A stretch of 64,000 bases of DNA from assembly GCF_030010235.1 (NCBI RefSeq), contig NZ_JASCRS010000002.1, forward strand, positions 463,490 to 527,489, written 5' to 3'. Positions 34,503 to 42,854 of this stretch are shown here, piece by piece (the first letter of the stretch is position 1; each line of letters opens with the position of its first letter). This DNA is from Leucobacter sp. UT-8R-CII-1-4 (GTDB lineage: Bacteria; Actinomycetota; Actinomycetes; Actinomycetales; Microbacteriaceae). Made by a program: the position numbers and the translations under genes. The notes below the pieces were generated by a model. That model was not told the DNA's origin. It ran no database searches and worked only from the letters and a program-made list of their open reading frames with translations.

Positions 34503-36110
34503 GTGACCACACCCTCATTCGCCGATCTTGGCGTGCCAAATCCCCTTATTCAAGCGCTTGAAAAGAACGGAAAAGACAGTCCGTTTCCAATTCAGCGCGA
34601 CACCCTGCCCGACACCCTCAAAGGCCGAGACGTTCTCGGTCGCGGGCGCACCGGCAGTGGCAAGACGATCGCTTTTGCGATCCCACTTGTTGCAAATCTT
34701 GTAGACGGCGCCGAGCGTAAACGTCGTCCGAATCGACCTCGCGGCATCGTTCTCGCACCGACTCGCGAGCTCGTCACTCAGATCGCTGAGACCGTGAAGA
34801 TGCTGGCCGACCCTGTCGGGCTTCGTGTCACCACGATCTTTGGTGGCGTGCCGCAGCGTCGCCAGGAGGCCGTGCTTGAGCGTGGCGTTGACATCGTGGT
34901 TGCGGCCCCTGGCCGCCTCGATGACCTCATGCGCCAGAAGCTGGTGAGTCTCGACGGCGTTGAGATCACCGTGCTTGACGAGGCTGATCACATGGCAGAC
35001 ATGGGCTTTTTGCCAGTCGTCACTCGCATTTTGAACGCTACCCCGAAGCAGGGGCAGCGACTGCTGTTCAGCGCAACGCTCGACAACGGCATCGACAATA
35101 TTGTGAAGAAGTATCTGCACGATCCGATCATGCACTCGGTTGATAGCGCAGAATCTCCGGTGCCTCAGCTCACCCACCACGTTTTTGAGGTGGCAAGTGG
35201 AGCCGGCAAGGATCAGCTGATTGAGGCCCTCGCCTCTGGAACTGCCCGTCGAATTTTCTTCACCCGTATGAAGCACCAGGCGAAAAAGTTCGCAAAGCAG
35301 CTCACGGCAAAGGGAATTCCCGCGGTCGAGTTGCAGGGCAACCTTTCTCAAAACGCACGCGACCGTAATCTCGCTGAGTTTGTCAGCGGTCAGGCCAAGG
35401 TACTCGTAGCCACCGACGTTGCGGCTCGCGGCGTACACGTCGACGGTGTGGATCTGGTGGTGCACATCGATCCTCCGGTCGAACACAAGGCTTATCTGCA
35501 CCGATCAGGCCGCACCGCTCGGGCTGGCAATGAGGGTGACGTGGTCACGATTGTGCTGCCAGAGCAGCGCGGCGAGATGCGCCAGATCATGCGCGCGGCA
35601 AAGATTCAGGTGACACCGCGCTCGGTGCGTCTTGATGATCCTGAGCTGGCCGAGTTGATCGGCGAGGTGGCACCAAAGGTTGACCCTCGCGAGGTTGAGC
35701 GCCGCCGTAATGAGGCGCAGTCTTCGCAGCAGCGAGCCGCTGGACACAATCCTGCTGGCGCAGGCAAGTCCCAGGGTGCAAATGCCAGGCGCAAGCGGGC
35801 CCGCGCACAGGGTCAGGGTGGCCAGGGCGCTGCTCAGGGCCAGGGTCGCGGCGCGGGGCAGGGCTCAGCTTCGAGCTCACGCCAGAATTCAAATTCGCGA
35901 CGAGGATCGCAGGGCGGCCAGCAAGCCGAACAGCAAGGGCAGCGCCGCCGCAGTGGCAACGGCGGCAACGGCGGCAACGGCGGCGGTCGTTCTGGCGGCA
36001 GCGGATCGTCAAACACCAGTTATTCGACGAGCAGTCCCGGTCTCTCGCCGAGCTTCCAGTCGCCAAAGCCACGTCAGGGCGGTTCTCGCCGCGTGCGGTC
36101 AGGTAACTAG
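34503..36110 (+). CDS. DEAD-box RNA helicase with long disordered Gly/Gln/Arg tail
   Basis: About 535 residues. All DEAD-box motifs are present: Q-motif region FPIQRDTLP, Walker A GRGRTGSGKT, PTRELVTQ, motif II DEAD (VLDEADHMADMGF), motif III SAT, the C-terminal domain RIFFTRMK...ATDVAARGVHV, and motif VI HRSGRTAR. It is RhlE-like and likely remodels rRNA or mRNA, for instance in the cold. The last 130 or so residues are low-complexity (GQGGQGAAQGQGRGAGQG, GNGGNGGNGGG), as in helicases that form RNA condensates. The GTG at 34503 fits the family start; an ATG at 34440, seven bases after a TACTCT, would add 21 residues and cannot be excluded. Confidence 0.92.
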   Translation: MTTPSFADLGVPNPLIQALEKNGKDSPFPIQRDTLPDTLKGRDVLGRGRTGSGKTIAFAIPLVANLVDGAERKRRPNRPRGIVLAPTRELVTQIAETVKMLADPVGLRVTTIFGGVPQRRQEAVLERGVDIVVAAPGRLDDLMRQKLVSLDGVEITVLDEADHMADMGFLPVVTRILNATPKQGQRLLFSATLDNGIDNIVKKYLHDPIMHSVDSAESPVPQLTHHVFEVASGAGKDQLIEALASGTARRIFFTRMKHQAKKFAKQLTAKGIPAVELQGNLSQNARDRNLAEFVSGQAKVLVATDVAARGVHVDGVDLVVHIDPPVEHKAYLHRSGRTARAGNEGDVVTIVLPEQRGEMRQIMRAAKIQVTPRSVRLDDPELAELIGEVAPKVDPREVERRRNEAQSSQQRAAGHNPAGAGKSQGANARRKRARAQGQGGQGAAQGQGRGAGQGSASSSRQNSNSRRGSQGGQQAEQQGQRRRSGNGGNGGNGGGRSGGSGSSNTSYSTSSPGLSPSFQSPKPRQGGSRRVRSGN

Positions 36111-36166
36111 CTTTCCCTGCCTACCACTAGGCGAGCTACGGTAGCTCAGCGCTACGGAATTCGTGC

Positions 36167-36214
36167 AAAACTGCGGAAGAATCTCATGATTTCTTCCGCA
36201 GTTTTGTCATTTTT
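36167..36214 (+). terminator. Terminator after the DEAD-box helicase gene
   Basis: Perfect 15-bp stem (36167-36181 with 36191-36205) and a 9-nt loop, followed by TCATTTTTT. Strong intrinsic terminator. Confidence 0.93.
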
Positions 36215-36253
36215 TCGCCGTTGCGGCCTTACCGCAATCGCGCAGCATCCGCG

Positions 36254-36276
36254 TTGTCAGTGGCACGCAATACACT
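36254..36276 (+). promoter_or_regulatory. PafBC/RecA-NDp-type DNA-damage promoter of the AlkZ-like gene
   Basis: TTGTCAGTG, eight bases, TACACT: a full match to TTGTCRGTG-N8-TANNNT. The -10 ends six bases before the ATG at 36283, predicting a leaderless mRNA. Confidence 0.82.
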
Positions 36277-36282
36277 CGCAAC

Positions 36283-37500
36283 ATGACACAGTCGCTCACC
36301 TCCGATCAGCTGCTAACAATGCGTATGTCAGCGCAAGGCTTGCTTCCTCCTGCCAGCGGCTCCGATGCACAAGACAACACACACGCATCAACCGCTGCAC
36401 CAAGTTCCGCTGCCGAGCGGATCGCCCAAACTGCTCGGCACATGCTGGCCGTGCAGGGGCAAGACTGGCGCTCGGCTCGTTGGGCGCTGGGGCTGCGCAC
36501 GCCGGGCAGTCACGTCGAAGATGTGCACAGTGCCTTCAACCGAGGTCTTATCGTGCGTTCTTGGCCAATGCGCGGCACCATTCACCTGCTCGCCGCCGAA
36601 GACATTGGTTGGATGCAACACACCACGAACCGACGGGTGCTCGCTGGCGCTCCAAAGCGACGTGAGTTCCTTGGCATCACCGATCACACCCTTGATCGGC
36701 TGGTTGAAACCTCCGTGGCTGCGCTTACAGGCAGTACCGGCATGGAGCGTGACGAACTAGCTGCAACCTGGAGCGAGGCGGGCATCGAGTGGCAAAGTAA
36801 CTGGCGATATCACCTGATTTGGTGGCTGTGTCAGAACGGCATCGCGGTGCTTGGCCCGGTTTCAGAAAAGGGTGAGCCCCGTCTGGTGTTGGCAAGCGAG
36901 TGGATCGCCTCCCCCAAGCAGCTGAGCGGCGATGAAGCATTGCTTGAGCTTGCTGCTCGCTACGCTAAGGCTCGTGGTGCAGTCACAGCGAAAGATCTTG
37001 CCTGGTGGTCTGGTCTCACAGCGAGCGAGGCCAGGCTGGGGTTGACGCATGCGACCGAAGCTGGGTACTTAGTCGAGTGTGCTACCGAGCGCGATGGCAA
37101 AATCATTGCTATTTGGTGTGACCCGATCATTCTTGAGTCACACCTTGCAGCCCCGTCACCGGGTTCTCAAAAGCTCGATGGCCCGCAGTGGCTGCTGCTC
37201 CCGGCGTTCGACGAGCACCTGCTGGGCTACCAAGACCGAAGTGCGCAGCTAGACCCTGCACACTTTGATCACATTGTTCCCGGTAAAAACGGCATGTTCC
37301 TTGCTACCGTCGTGCGAGATGGGCAGGTTGCTGGTACATGGAAGAAAAGCACGCGAAAGTCTGAGGGGCTCGTTGCGACGCCATTGCCGGGCGCTGAGCT
37401 GAGTTCGGGTCTCGAAGAACTGCACAGAAGCGCCCAAGAATGGGCGAAGTTTCACGATCAAAACGACCTGCCGTTCACCCTTGCCGAAAGCTCGGCCTAG
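36283..37500 (+). CDS. AlkZ-like DNA glycosylase / winged-helix DNA-binding protein (HTH_42)
   Basis: 405 residues of the HTH_42 family (PF06224), whose studied members AlkZ and YcaQ remove alkylated bases and unhook interstrand crosslinks. The catalytic QxQ motif appears as Gln58-Gly-Gln60 in HMLAVQGQDWRSARWALGLRT. Other family blocks are RSWPMRGTIHLLAAEDIGWM, LAWWSGLTASEARLGL and LLPAFDEHLLGYQDRS, then VVRDGQVAGTWK. An insertion of about 20 small polar residues lies near the N-terminus. The gene has a perfect damage-type promoter and a leaderless start, which supports a DNA-repair role. Activity on a given lesion is not shown by sequence. Confidence 0.85.
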   Translation: MTQSLTSDQLLTMRMSAQGLLPPASGSDAQDNTHASTAAPSSAAERIAQTARHMLAVQGQDWRSARWALGLRTPGSHVEDVHSAFNRGLIVRSWPMRGTIHLLAAEDIGWMQHTTNRRVLAGAPKRREFLGITDHTLDRLVETSVAALTGSTGMERDELAATWSEAGIEWQSNWRYHLIWWLCQNGIAVLGPVSEKGEPRLVLASEWIASPKQLSGDEALLELAARYAKARGAVTAKDLAWWSGLTASEARLGLTHATEAGYLVECATERDGKIIAIWCDPIILESHLAAPSPGSQKLDGPQWLLLPAFDEHLLGYQDRSAQLDPAHFDHIVPGKNGMFLATVVRDGQVAGTWKKSTRKSEGLVATPLPGAELSSGLEELHRSAQEWAKFHDQNDLPFTLAESSA

Positions 37501-37539
37501 AATGGAAAGAACAGCACAAGCCCCGCGAGGAGTTATTTC

Positions 37540-37776
37540 GTGAAGATCTTCACCCGCATTGCCGCAGCAGTGACCGCAGCACTCGTTTCCGTTTTTGTCG
37601 CGACGCCAGCGCTCGCACAGGAAACAGGCGAAAAGTTCAACCCAGCTGACCAGTTCTCAGCTGCAGGCCAGCCGGTAGACACCGTTGCCATTCTGATCGT
37701 CGGCGCAGTCCTGCTCGTCGTCATCCTGGTTACCGCACAGCTCGTCGGCAACCTGTTCGAGAAGTCAGGCAAGTAA
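37540..37776 (+). CDS. Small secreted/membrane protein, unknown
   Basis: 78 residues. A signal peptide (basic MKIFTR, hydrophobic stretch, cleavage after TPALA) is followed by a short acidic/polar segment and one membrane helix (TVAILIVGAVLLVVILVTAQLV) with a short tail. Mature size is about 50 residues. The start is GTG at 37540 with a strong GAGGAG seven bases upstream. It lies four bases before the enoyl-CoA hydratase gene, so the two share a transcript. No known family is recognised; it may be a small membrane-complex subunit. Confidence 0.75.
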   Translation: MKIFTRIAAAVTAALVSVFVATPALAQETGEKFNPADQFSAAGQPVDTVAILIVGAVLLVVILVTAQLVGNLFEKSGK

Positions 37777-37780
37777 TACG

Positions 37781-38641
37781 ATGACCGTGGCGCAGAGGCT
37801 TGAAGCCCTAGAACTCGAAACACTCGAACTCGGGGTCGAAGCTTCGATCCTCACCGTCACGGTCAACCGCCCAGCGGTGCTCAATGCCCTCTCACCAGAG
37901 GTCATCAATGAGCTCCGTGAGGTGTTCGCTTTGCTCCGAGACACTCTCGGCAAAGCGAACTCTGACGGTAGTGAAACTGCCTCGGCCCCCGACTGGTCGG
38001 TTCGTGGCGTCATGCTTACCGGCGCAGGCGAACGAGCTTTCGTGGCTGGCGCAGATATCTCGGCAATGCGAGATATGACTCCTGACGAGTCGCGCGCATA
38101 CGCAACTCGTACCCAAGAACTCACTTCTTGGATTGAAACTTTGCAGGTTCCCGTGGTCGCAGCGGTCAATGGCTTTGCCCTTGGCGGCGGTTGCGAACTC
38201 GCGATGTCTTGCGACTATATCTTTGCCTCGGCAAACGCCAGCTTCGGCCAGCCTGAGGTGGCGCTCGGCCTGATCCCGGGCTTTGGCGGCACTGTACGAC
38301 TTGCTCAGTACGTTGGCAGCGCTGCGGCACGTGAGATGCTGCTGACTGGTCGACGGATCAACGCCGAAGAAGCAGAACGTCTTGGCCTTGCGCTTCGGGT
38401 GCTACCCGACGTTGCTTCACTGCATGAGGCGGTACGCGAGAGCCTGGCCCTTGCCGCCGCTCAGTCCCCTGCCGCTGTGGCCAGCACCAAACTTGTAACC
38501 CGCCAGGTTCGCCCGCTCCCGACCGACGAGGGGTTGGCTCTTGAAGCTGAGGCCTTCGCAAATCGTTTTGGTGCGCCGGATATGCTCGAGGGCACCTCAG
38601 CGTTCCTTGAGAAGCGCAAAGCAGACTTCCCGGGGTTCTAA
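37781..38641 (+). CDS. Enoyl-CoA hydratase/isomerase family protein
   Basis: 286 residues, crotonase fold. The oxyanion-hole segments AFVAGADISAM and GFALGGGCELAMSCDYIFA carry the first catalytic Glu; GQPEVALGLIPGFGGTVRL carries the second. Both being present favours a true hydratase, acting in fatty acid or branched-chain acyl-CoA degradation. A short insert (NSDGSETASAPDWS) lengthens one loop. The ATG at 37781 directly follows the small membrane protein gene, and a terminator hairpin follows the stop. Confidence 0.92.
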   Translation: MTVAQRLEALELETLELGVEASILTVTVNRPAVLNALSPEVINELREVFALLRDTLGKANSDGSETASAPDWSVRGVMLTGAGERAFVAGADISAMRDMTPDESRAYATRTQELTSWIETLQVPVVAAVNGFALGGGCELAMSCDYIFASANASFGQPEVALGLIPGFGGTVRLAQYVGSAAAREMLLTGRRINAEEAERLGLALRVLPDVASLHEAVRESLALAAAQSPAAVASTKLVTRQVRPLPTDEGLALEAEAFANRFGAPDMLEGTSAFLEKRKADFPGF

Positions 38642-38655
38642 AACCCCACAAACGT

Positions 38656-38700
38656 AAAGCGCCCCGGTCATCTCGACAAGCTCGAAGACCAGGGCGCTTT
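38656..38700. terminator. Hairpin between enoyl-CoA hydratase and decarboxylase genes
   Basis: Arms AAAGCGCCC and GGGCGCTTT, continued inside by CGGTC/GACC, separate two convergent genes. It can work in both directions because the stem base is A/T-rich. Confidence 0.8.
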
Positions 38701-38711
38701 GCGTTTGTGCG

Positions 38712-40223
38712 TTAGCTTTGCAGCGAAGCCGTGACTGGATCAAGCACCACACGGAAGGTGGCAACGAGCGGATCGTTCGCACCGCGAACCACACCGGTCG
38801 GTGAGGCAGCAACCGCTTGCAAGAAGGTTACGGTCTCTTCGGTGATCTCTTCGCCGGGTACCAGGTTCGGAATTCCTGGCGGGTAGGCAGCGAGCGTGTC
38901 AGCCGAGATGCGACCGATTGCTTGATGCGCGGTGACCACAACACTCTCTGCGAAGTAGGCGGCACGCGGCAACATACGCAGTGTTCCAGCGGCGGGCAGC
39001 GGCGGGAACTCGGTAACTTTGTCGCTCTGTCCGGCAGCACGAAGCTCGTCAGCTTCGTCAGCGACAGCCTTCAGCGACTCCATAATGCGGCTGATGTCTG
39101 GAGTGGCCAGAGCACCAATCACCGCAACAATCGAGGTCGCAGTAGACATTTCGAAGAAAACACCGTGCTCTACGATCAGACGGTCGCGCACCCAGTGTCC
39201 GCTCTGGCCCAGCTTTGACACGTCGATCGGGATGCGTAGCCAGTCGGTCGCAACAATGTCTGGGTATTCATCGAAGTGATCGCTAATAATCGAGAATCTG
39301 CCGTCTGCTCGCACCTGCTCCCGCAGGTCTTCAGCGCAGCGTAGCGACTCACCAATCTTCTCTTCACCCTGCACCAGAGCGCGCCGGGCGAGGTCGAGCG
39401 AGCCCATCAGAATTGCGCTCGCCGAGGTTGAGGCCGTCATCGTGTAGGCACGATTCACTAGTGGCTCAAGCACATCAGCGAACGGACCGTCTCCGAGGTG
39501 AAGCATTGACGCCTGAGTAAGTGCACCAGCAAGTTTGTGGGTGCTTGAAATCACTAGGTCTGCGCCGAGTCGTGCAGGTGACTCTGGAAGATCTGGGTGG
39601 AAGCCAAAATGTGCGCCCCAGGCACCATCAACAATCAGTGCGGCACCGTGCGAATGAGCCACCTTTGCGAGACCGGCAACATCGGCAGTCGAGCCAAAGT
39701 AGCTAGGCGAAACCACATAGATGCTGTTTGGCTTTCGACCGTGAGAAATCTCATCGCGAATTGCTTCGTCAAGACGTTCCGGGGTAAGGCCGTGCGCAAT
39801 ACCGTGATGTTCGTCAACGTTTGGCGCAACGAACGCCGGAATCAGGCCTGCCAGCAGCACACCATCGGCGAAGCTCGAGTGTGAACTGCGCTGCATCAGT
39901 ACACGCTCACCAAGCCCACGCACGGCGAGCGCAGCGGTACGGTTACCCTGCGATGCGCCGTTGGTCAGCCACCATACGCGGCGTGCCCCCCAGGCTTCTG
40001 CTGCGAGTTGCTGCGATTGCTCGCGTGATCCATTTTCACCGAGGTCGATGCCATCCAACATGAGTGGTACGTCGTAGTTCGCGATCCGCTCACCGTAGAC
40101 ATCAGCGAGATGCGCAGCTCCATGTTCTGCGGTGCCACCGTGGCCAGGCACCATCACTTGCAAAGGGTTGCTTTCGGCAAGGCGCTGAATTGATTCAATG
40201 TAGGGGGCACGGCTCTGATCCAT
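38712..40223 (-). CDS. Orn/Lys/Arg-type PLP decarboxylase (fold type I)
   Basis: About 503 residues. The N-terminal major domain has VPGHGGTAEHG, the aspartate segment LIVDGAWGAHFGFHPDLPESPARLGADLVISSTHKLAGALTQASML with the pyridoxal Lys in STHKL, and a C-terminal domain containing ...AYPPGIPNLVPGEEITEETV. This is the compact Orn/Lys/Arg decarboxylase family (PF01276/PF03711), lacking the N-terminal wing domain of the inducible enterobacterial enzymes. It should release a diamine or agmatine from a basic amino acid. The ATG at 40223 is chosen by family start; AGAAGG sits unusually close to it. It is divergent from a LysR regulator with a symmetrical operator region between them. Confidence 0.9.
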   Translation of the reverse strand: MDQSRAPYIESIQRLAESNPLQVMVPGHGGTAEHGAAHLADVYGERIANYDVPLMLDGIDLGENGSREQSQQLAAEAWGARRVWWLTNGASQGNRTAALAVRGLGERVLMQRSSHSSFADGVLLAGLIPAFVAPNVDEHHGIAHGLTPERLDEAIRDEISHGRKPNSIYVVSPSYFGSTADVAGLAKVAHSHGAALIVDGAWGAHFGFHPDLPESPARLGADLVISSTHKLAGALTQASMLHLGDGPFADVLEPLVNRAYTMTASTSASAILMGSLDLARRALVQGEEKIGESLRCAEDLREQVRADGRFSIISDHFDEYPDIVATDWLRIPIDVSKLGQSGHWVRDRLIVEHGVFFEMSTATSIVAVIGALATPDISRIMESLKAVADEADELRAAGQSDKVTEFPPLPAAGTLRMLPRAAYFAESVVVTAHQAIGRISADTLAAYPPGIPNLVPGEEITEETVTFLQAVAASPTGVVRGANDPLVATFRVVLDPVTASLQS

Positions 40224-40274
40224 CCTTCTATATTGGCGTTTCGAGACGCTCGAATGGAACCCCGATTGCCCTGC

Positions 40275-40310
40275 ATCGAACCATATACTGTATGTAGCAA
40301 CAAGTTCGAT
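40275..40310. promoter_or_regulatory. Nested inverted repeats in the decarboxylase-LysR intergenic region
   Basis: Outer arms ATCGAAC (40275-40281) and GTTCGAT (40304-40310) enclose a 22-base spacer. Inside lies the near-palindrome CATATACTGTATG (40282-40294), which includes a plus-strand -10-like TATACT (40284-40289). This is a likely LysR control site that serves both divergent genes. Confidence 0.55.
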
Positions 40311-40345
40311 AGATCCGCTCAGCTCCATAGCAAGTGAGGTTCACA

Positions 40346-41254
40346 GTGCTCGACCCGAGACAGCTCCAAGCGCTCACCGCAGTAGCCGCGGAAGGGTCCG
40401 TCGCACGCGCGGCAATTCGTCTCGGCTGGAGCCAGCCAACCGTTGACTACCATCTCAAAGCACTCGACAAACTTGTTGGCTCACCGCTTGTGACGCGATC
40501 CTCGACGGGCAGCCAACTCACCGCAGCCGGAACCCTCATGCTTGAGCGAGGCGCCGATATTCTTGCGCTCTCAGACCGAGCGGTCGCTGACGTACGCGAG
40601 CTTTCCAATATGGGAAAAGTGAAGCTTCGATTTGGCTCCTTCCCCACCGCGGCGTCCCGACTACTTCCTGGGGTCGCCCACCGTATGCGCGACGTTGGAA
40701 TAGAACTCGACGTAGTGCTTGAAGAAATCTCACCGCTCGTAGCCAGAATCAACCAGCAAACCCTTGACGCAGCTCTGGTCTACACCGCGAGCGGATACAG
40801 CTTGCCGTTCCGCAGAGACGTGCACACCATCCACCTCCTGACCGATCCACTTCTTGTAGCACTGCCACAGCGGCACCCGGCGAGCGCAAAACAGGCGTTT
40901 GACCGCGAAACTCTGCTCGAGCTCGGCGCCTCACCTTGGGTCTTCGGAGCGACGCCCGGTGACACCCTCGACGATGTAGTTCGCGACGCATTCGCAGGGC
41001 GCAGATTTGAAATCGCAGTACGCACAGACGACTATGCGGTTGCGCTTGGTCTCGTTGCCGCCGATATGGGTATTGCCCTTGTGCCGAGGCTGGCCGCAGT
41101 AAACGTGCCAGACGAGGTAACTCTTCGCCCAATCAGCGACCCCCGATTTGCGCGGGAGATCCTGCTGGCTGCAGGCACCGTGCGAAACGAACCGTCAACC
41201 GCGGTGCGACAGCTGGCTGAAGCAGTGCGCCGCACTGCCGAAACTCTCGACTAA
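40346..41254 (+). CDS. LysR-family transcriptional regulator
   Basis: About 302 residues. The N-terminal helix-turn-helix (LDPRQLQALTAVAAEGSVARAAIRLGWSQPTVDYHLKAL) and a periplasmic-binding-like effector domain (residues about 90-295) are clear. The GTG at 40346 has GAGG six bases upstream; a GTG at 40334 is possible but adds four non-family residues. It is divergent from the Orn/Lys/Arg decarboxylase gene, so it probably controls it in response to a basic amino acid or its product. A terminator follows. Confidence 0.9.
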   Translation: MLDPRQLQALTAVAAEGSVARAAIRLGWSQPTVDYHLKALDKLVGSPLVTRSSTGSQLTAAGTLMLERGADILALSDRAVADVRELSNMGKVKLRFGSFPTAASRLLPGVAHRMRDVGIELDVVLEEISPLVARINQQTLDAALVYTASGYSLPFRRDVHTIHLLTDPLLVALPQRHPASAKQAFDRETLLELGASPWVFGATPGDTLDDVVRDAFAGRRFEIAVRTDDYAVALGLVAADMGIALVPRLAAVNVPDEVTLRPISDPRFAREILLAAGTVRNEPSTAVRQLAEAVRRTAETLD

Positions 41255-41257
41255 ACA

Positions 41258-41291
41258 GTTGTGGCAGGTGAGCACGCTCACCTGCCACAAC
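41258..41291. terminator. Bidirectional hairpin after the LysR gene
   Basis: 16-bp arms (41258-41273 and 41276-41291) are separated by two bases, so the real loop forms by opening the inner pairs. It lies between the convergent LysR and MFS genes. Confidence 0.8.
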
Positions 41292-41317
41292 CACACGAGA
41301 CTGCGAAACTCGACGGG

Positions 41318-42790
41318 TTACTCCGCCTCAGCTACCGCCGACTCTTCCGGCTCTTCTTTCTTCTCCGTGATGAAGAATGCGAGCACTACGCCTACGGTTG
41401 AAATCGCACCGCCCAGGAGGAACGCGGTATGTATGCCCTCCGCAAGATAGTGCGGAGTAACCGCGCTGGGCGATCCAGCGGCGGTCGCAGACACGATGGT
41501 CATAACCGTCACGAAGAGCGCGGTGCCAGCCGCACCCGCAACCTGCTGAGCGGTAGAAATAATCGCGCTACCGTGCGAAGCGAGATTACCCGGCAAGGAT
41601 CCGAGCGAAACCGTGAAGAGCGGGGTGAACACGCCTGCCAGGCCGATGCTCAACACGATGTGCGTGATCATCACCTGCCAGATCGAAGTGTTGTCGGTAA
41701 ACAGCCCCATGCCCCAGAGGGCGAGTGCAGTGATCACGGTGCCGGGCACGAGCAAGAATCGTGCCCCGCGCTGATCGACCATCCGACCAACGTATGGTCC
41801 GAGTAGGCCCATCACCAGACCACCTGGAAGCAGTACCAGCCCGGCTTCCAGTGTCTCGTAGCCGAGCACCTGCTGCACGTAAAGTGGCAGCAGAATCAGG
41901 CTTCCGAACAGAGCCATCGAAGCAAAGATGAAGAGGATCACCGAGAAGGCGTACGGCTTGACGGTGAGAGTGCGCAGATCCAGGAGCGCGCCGTCGCTCT
42001 TTTGCAGCACCAGCTGACGCCAGACGAAGAGACCGAGCGAAACCACACCGACGACGACGGGGAACAGCGGATCGATCGTCGCGCCACCGCTGGCGCGCTC
42101 GCCCACCGCACTCAGACCGTAAACTAGCCCGCCGAAACCGAGCACGGAGAGCAACACCGACAAGATATCGATCTTCGCAACGCGCTGCTCACCAACATTC
42201 GGCAGGCGCAGAATTCCAAGCAACAGAGCTGTTGCGGCAATTGGCAGAACAAAAATGAACAACCAGCGCCAGTCGAGCCACTGCAGAATCAGGCCGGAAA
42301 CGGTTGGTCCAAGTGCCGGAGCTACTGAAATCACGGTACCGATGCGGCCCATCATGGAGCCGCGCAGGTGCACAGGAACAAGCAGGGTGACCGTGGTCAT
42401 CAATAGCGGCATCATGATCGCGGTGCCACAGGCCTGCACAATGCGACCGATCAGCAGCACAGAGAATCCTGGCGCGATTGCAGAGATGAGTGTGCCCGCA
42501 ACAAAAAAGCCCATCGCGATGATAAACAGGGTGCGGGTGGTAAGACGCTGGATCAGCATGCCCGTAATCGGGATGACGATGCTCATTGTGAGCAGGAATG
42601 CGGTGGTGAGCCACTGTCCTGCTGCGGCGGTGATTCCGAGATCCTCCATGAGTCGCGACAGCGCGACACCCATGATGGTCTCATTGAGAATCACCGTGAA
42701 TGCACTGCCGAGCAGCAACCAGATCGCTAGTTGCTCACGGGGCCCGAACTCCCGCTCTTCGTGTGATTGAGTCGAGGGGGTATTAGGCAT
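41318..42790 (-). CDS. MFS drug:H+ antiporter, DHA2 (EmrB/QacA-like)
   Basis: 490 residues with about 14 membrane helices. The N-terminal segment LLLGSAFTVILNETIMGVALSRLMEDLGITAAAGQWLTTAFLLTMSIVIPITGMLIQRL is the typical DHA2 start (residues about 27-87). A later part, LRGSMMGRIGTVISVAPALGPTVSGL, contains the antiporter motif C-like sequence. A predicted exporter of drugs or metabolites; substrate unknown. The ATG at 42790 follows an upstream gene-free region of about 60 bases shared with the divergent MFS symporter gene. Confidence 0.9.
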   Translation of the reverse strand: MPNTPSTQSHEEREFGPREQLAIWLLLGSAFTVILNETIMGVALSRLMEDLGITAAAGQWLTTAFLLTMSIVIPITGMLIQRLTTRTLFIIAMGFFVAGTLISAIAPGFSVLLIGRIVQACGTAIMMPLLMTTVTLLVPVHLRGSMMGRIGTVISVAPALGPTVSGLILQWLDWRWLFIFVLPIAATALLLGILRLPNVGEQRVAKIDILSVLLSVLGFGGLVYGLSAVGERASGGATIDPLFPVVVGVVSLGLFVWRQLVLQKSDGALLDLRTLTVKPYAFSVILFIFASMALFGSLILLPLYVQQVLGYETLEAGLVLLPGGLVMGLLGPYVGRMVDQRGARFLLVPGTVITALALWGMGLFTDNTSIWQVMITHIVLSIGLAGVFTPLFTVSLGSLPGNLASHGSAIISTAQQVAGAAGTALFVTVMTIVSATAAGSPSAVTPHYLAEGIHTAFLLGGAISTVGVVLAFFITEKKEEPEESAVAEAE

Positions 42791-42854
42791 AAGAGTTCTA
42801 TGTTAGCTGGTTGGCGCAAACTTCGCGTGTTGTATGGGAAGTACGATGATAGGC

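Noticed and set aside
34515..35501. 328-residue minus-strand open frame opposite the DEAD-box helicase
   Set aside because: Antisense shadow; the plus strand encodes all DEAD-box motifs.
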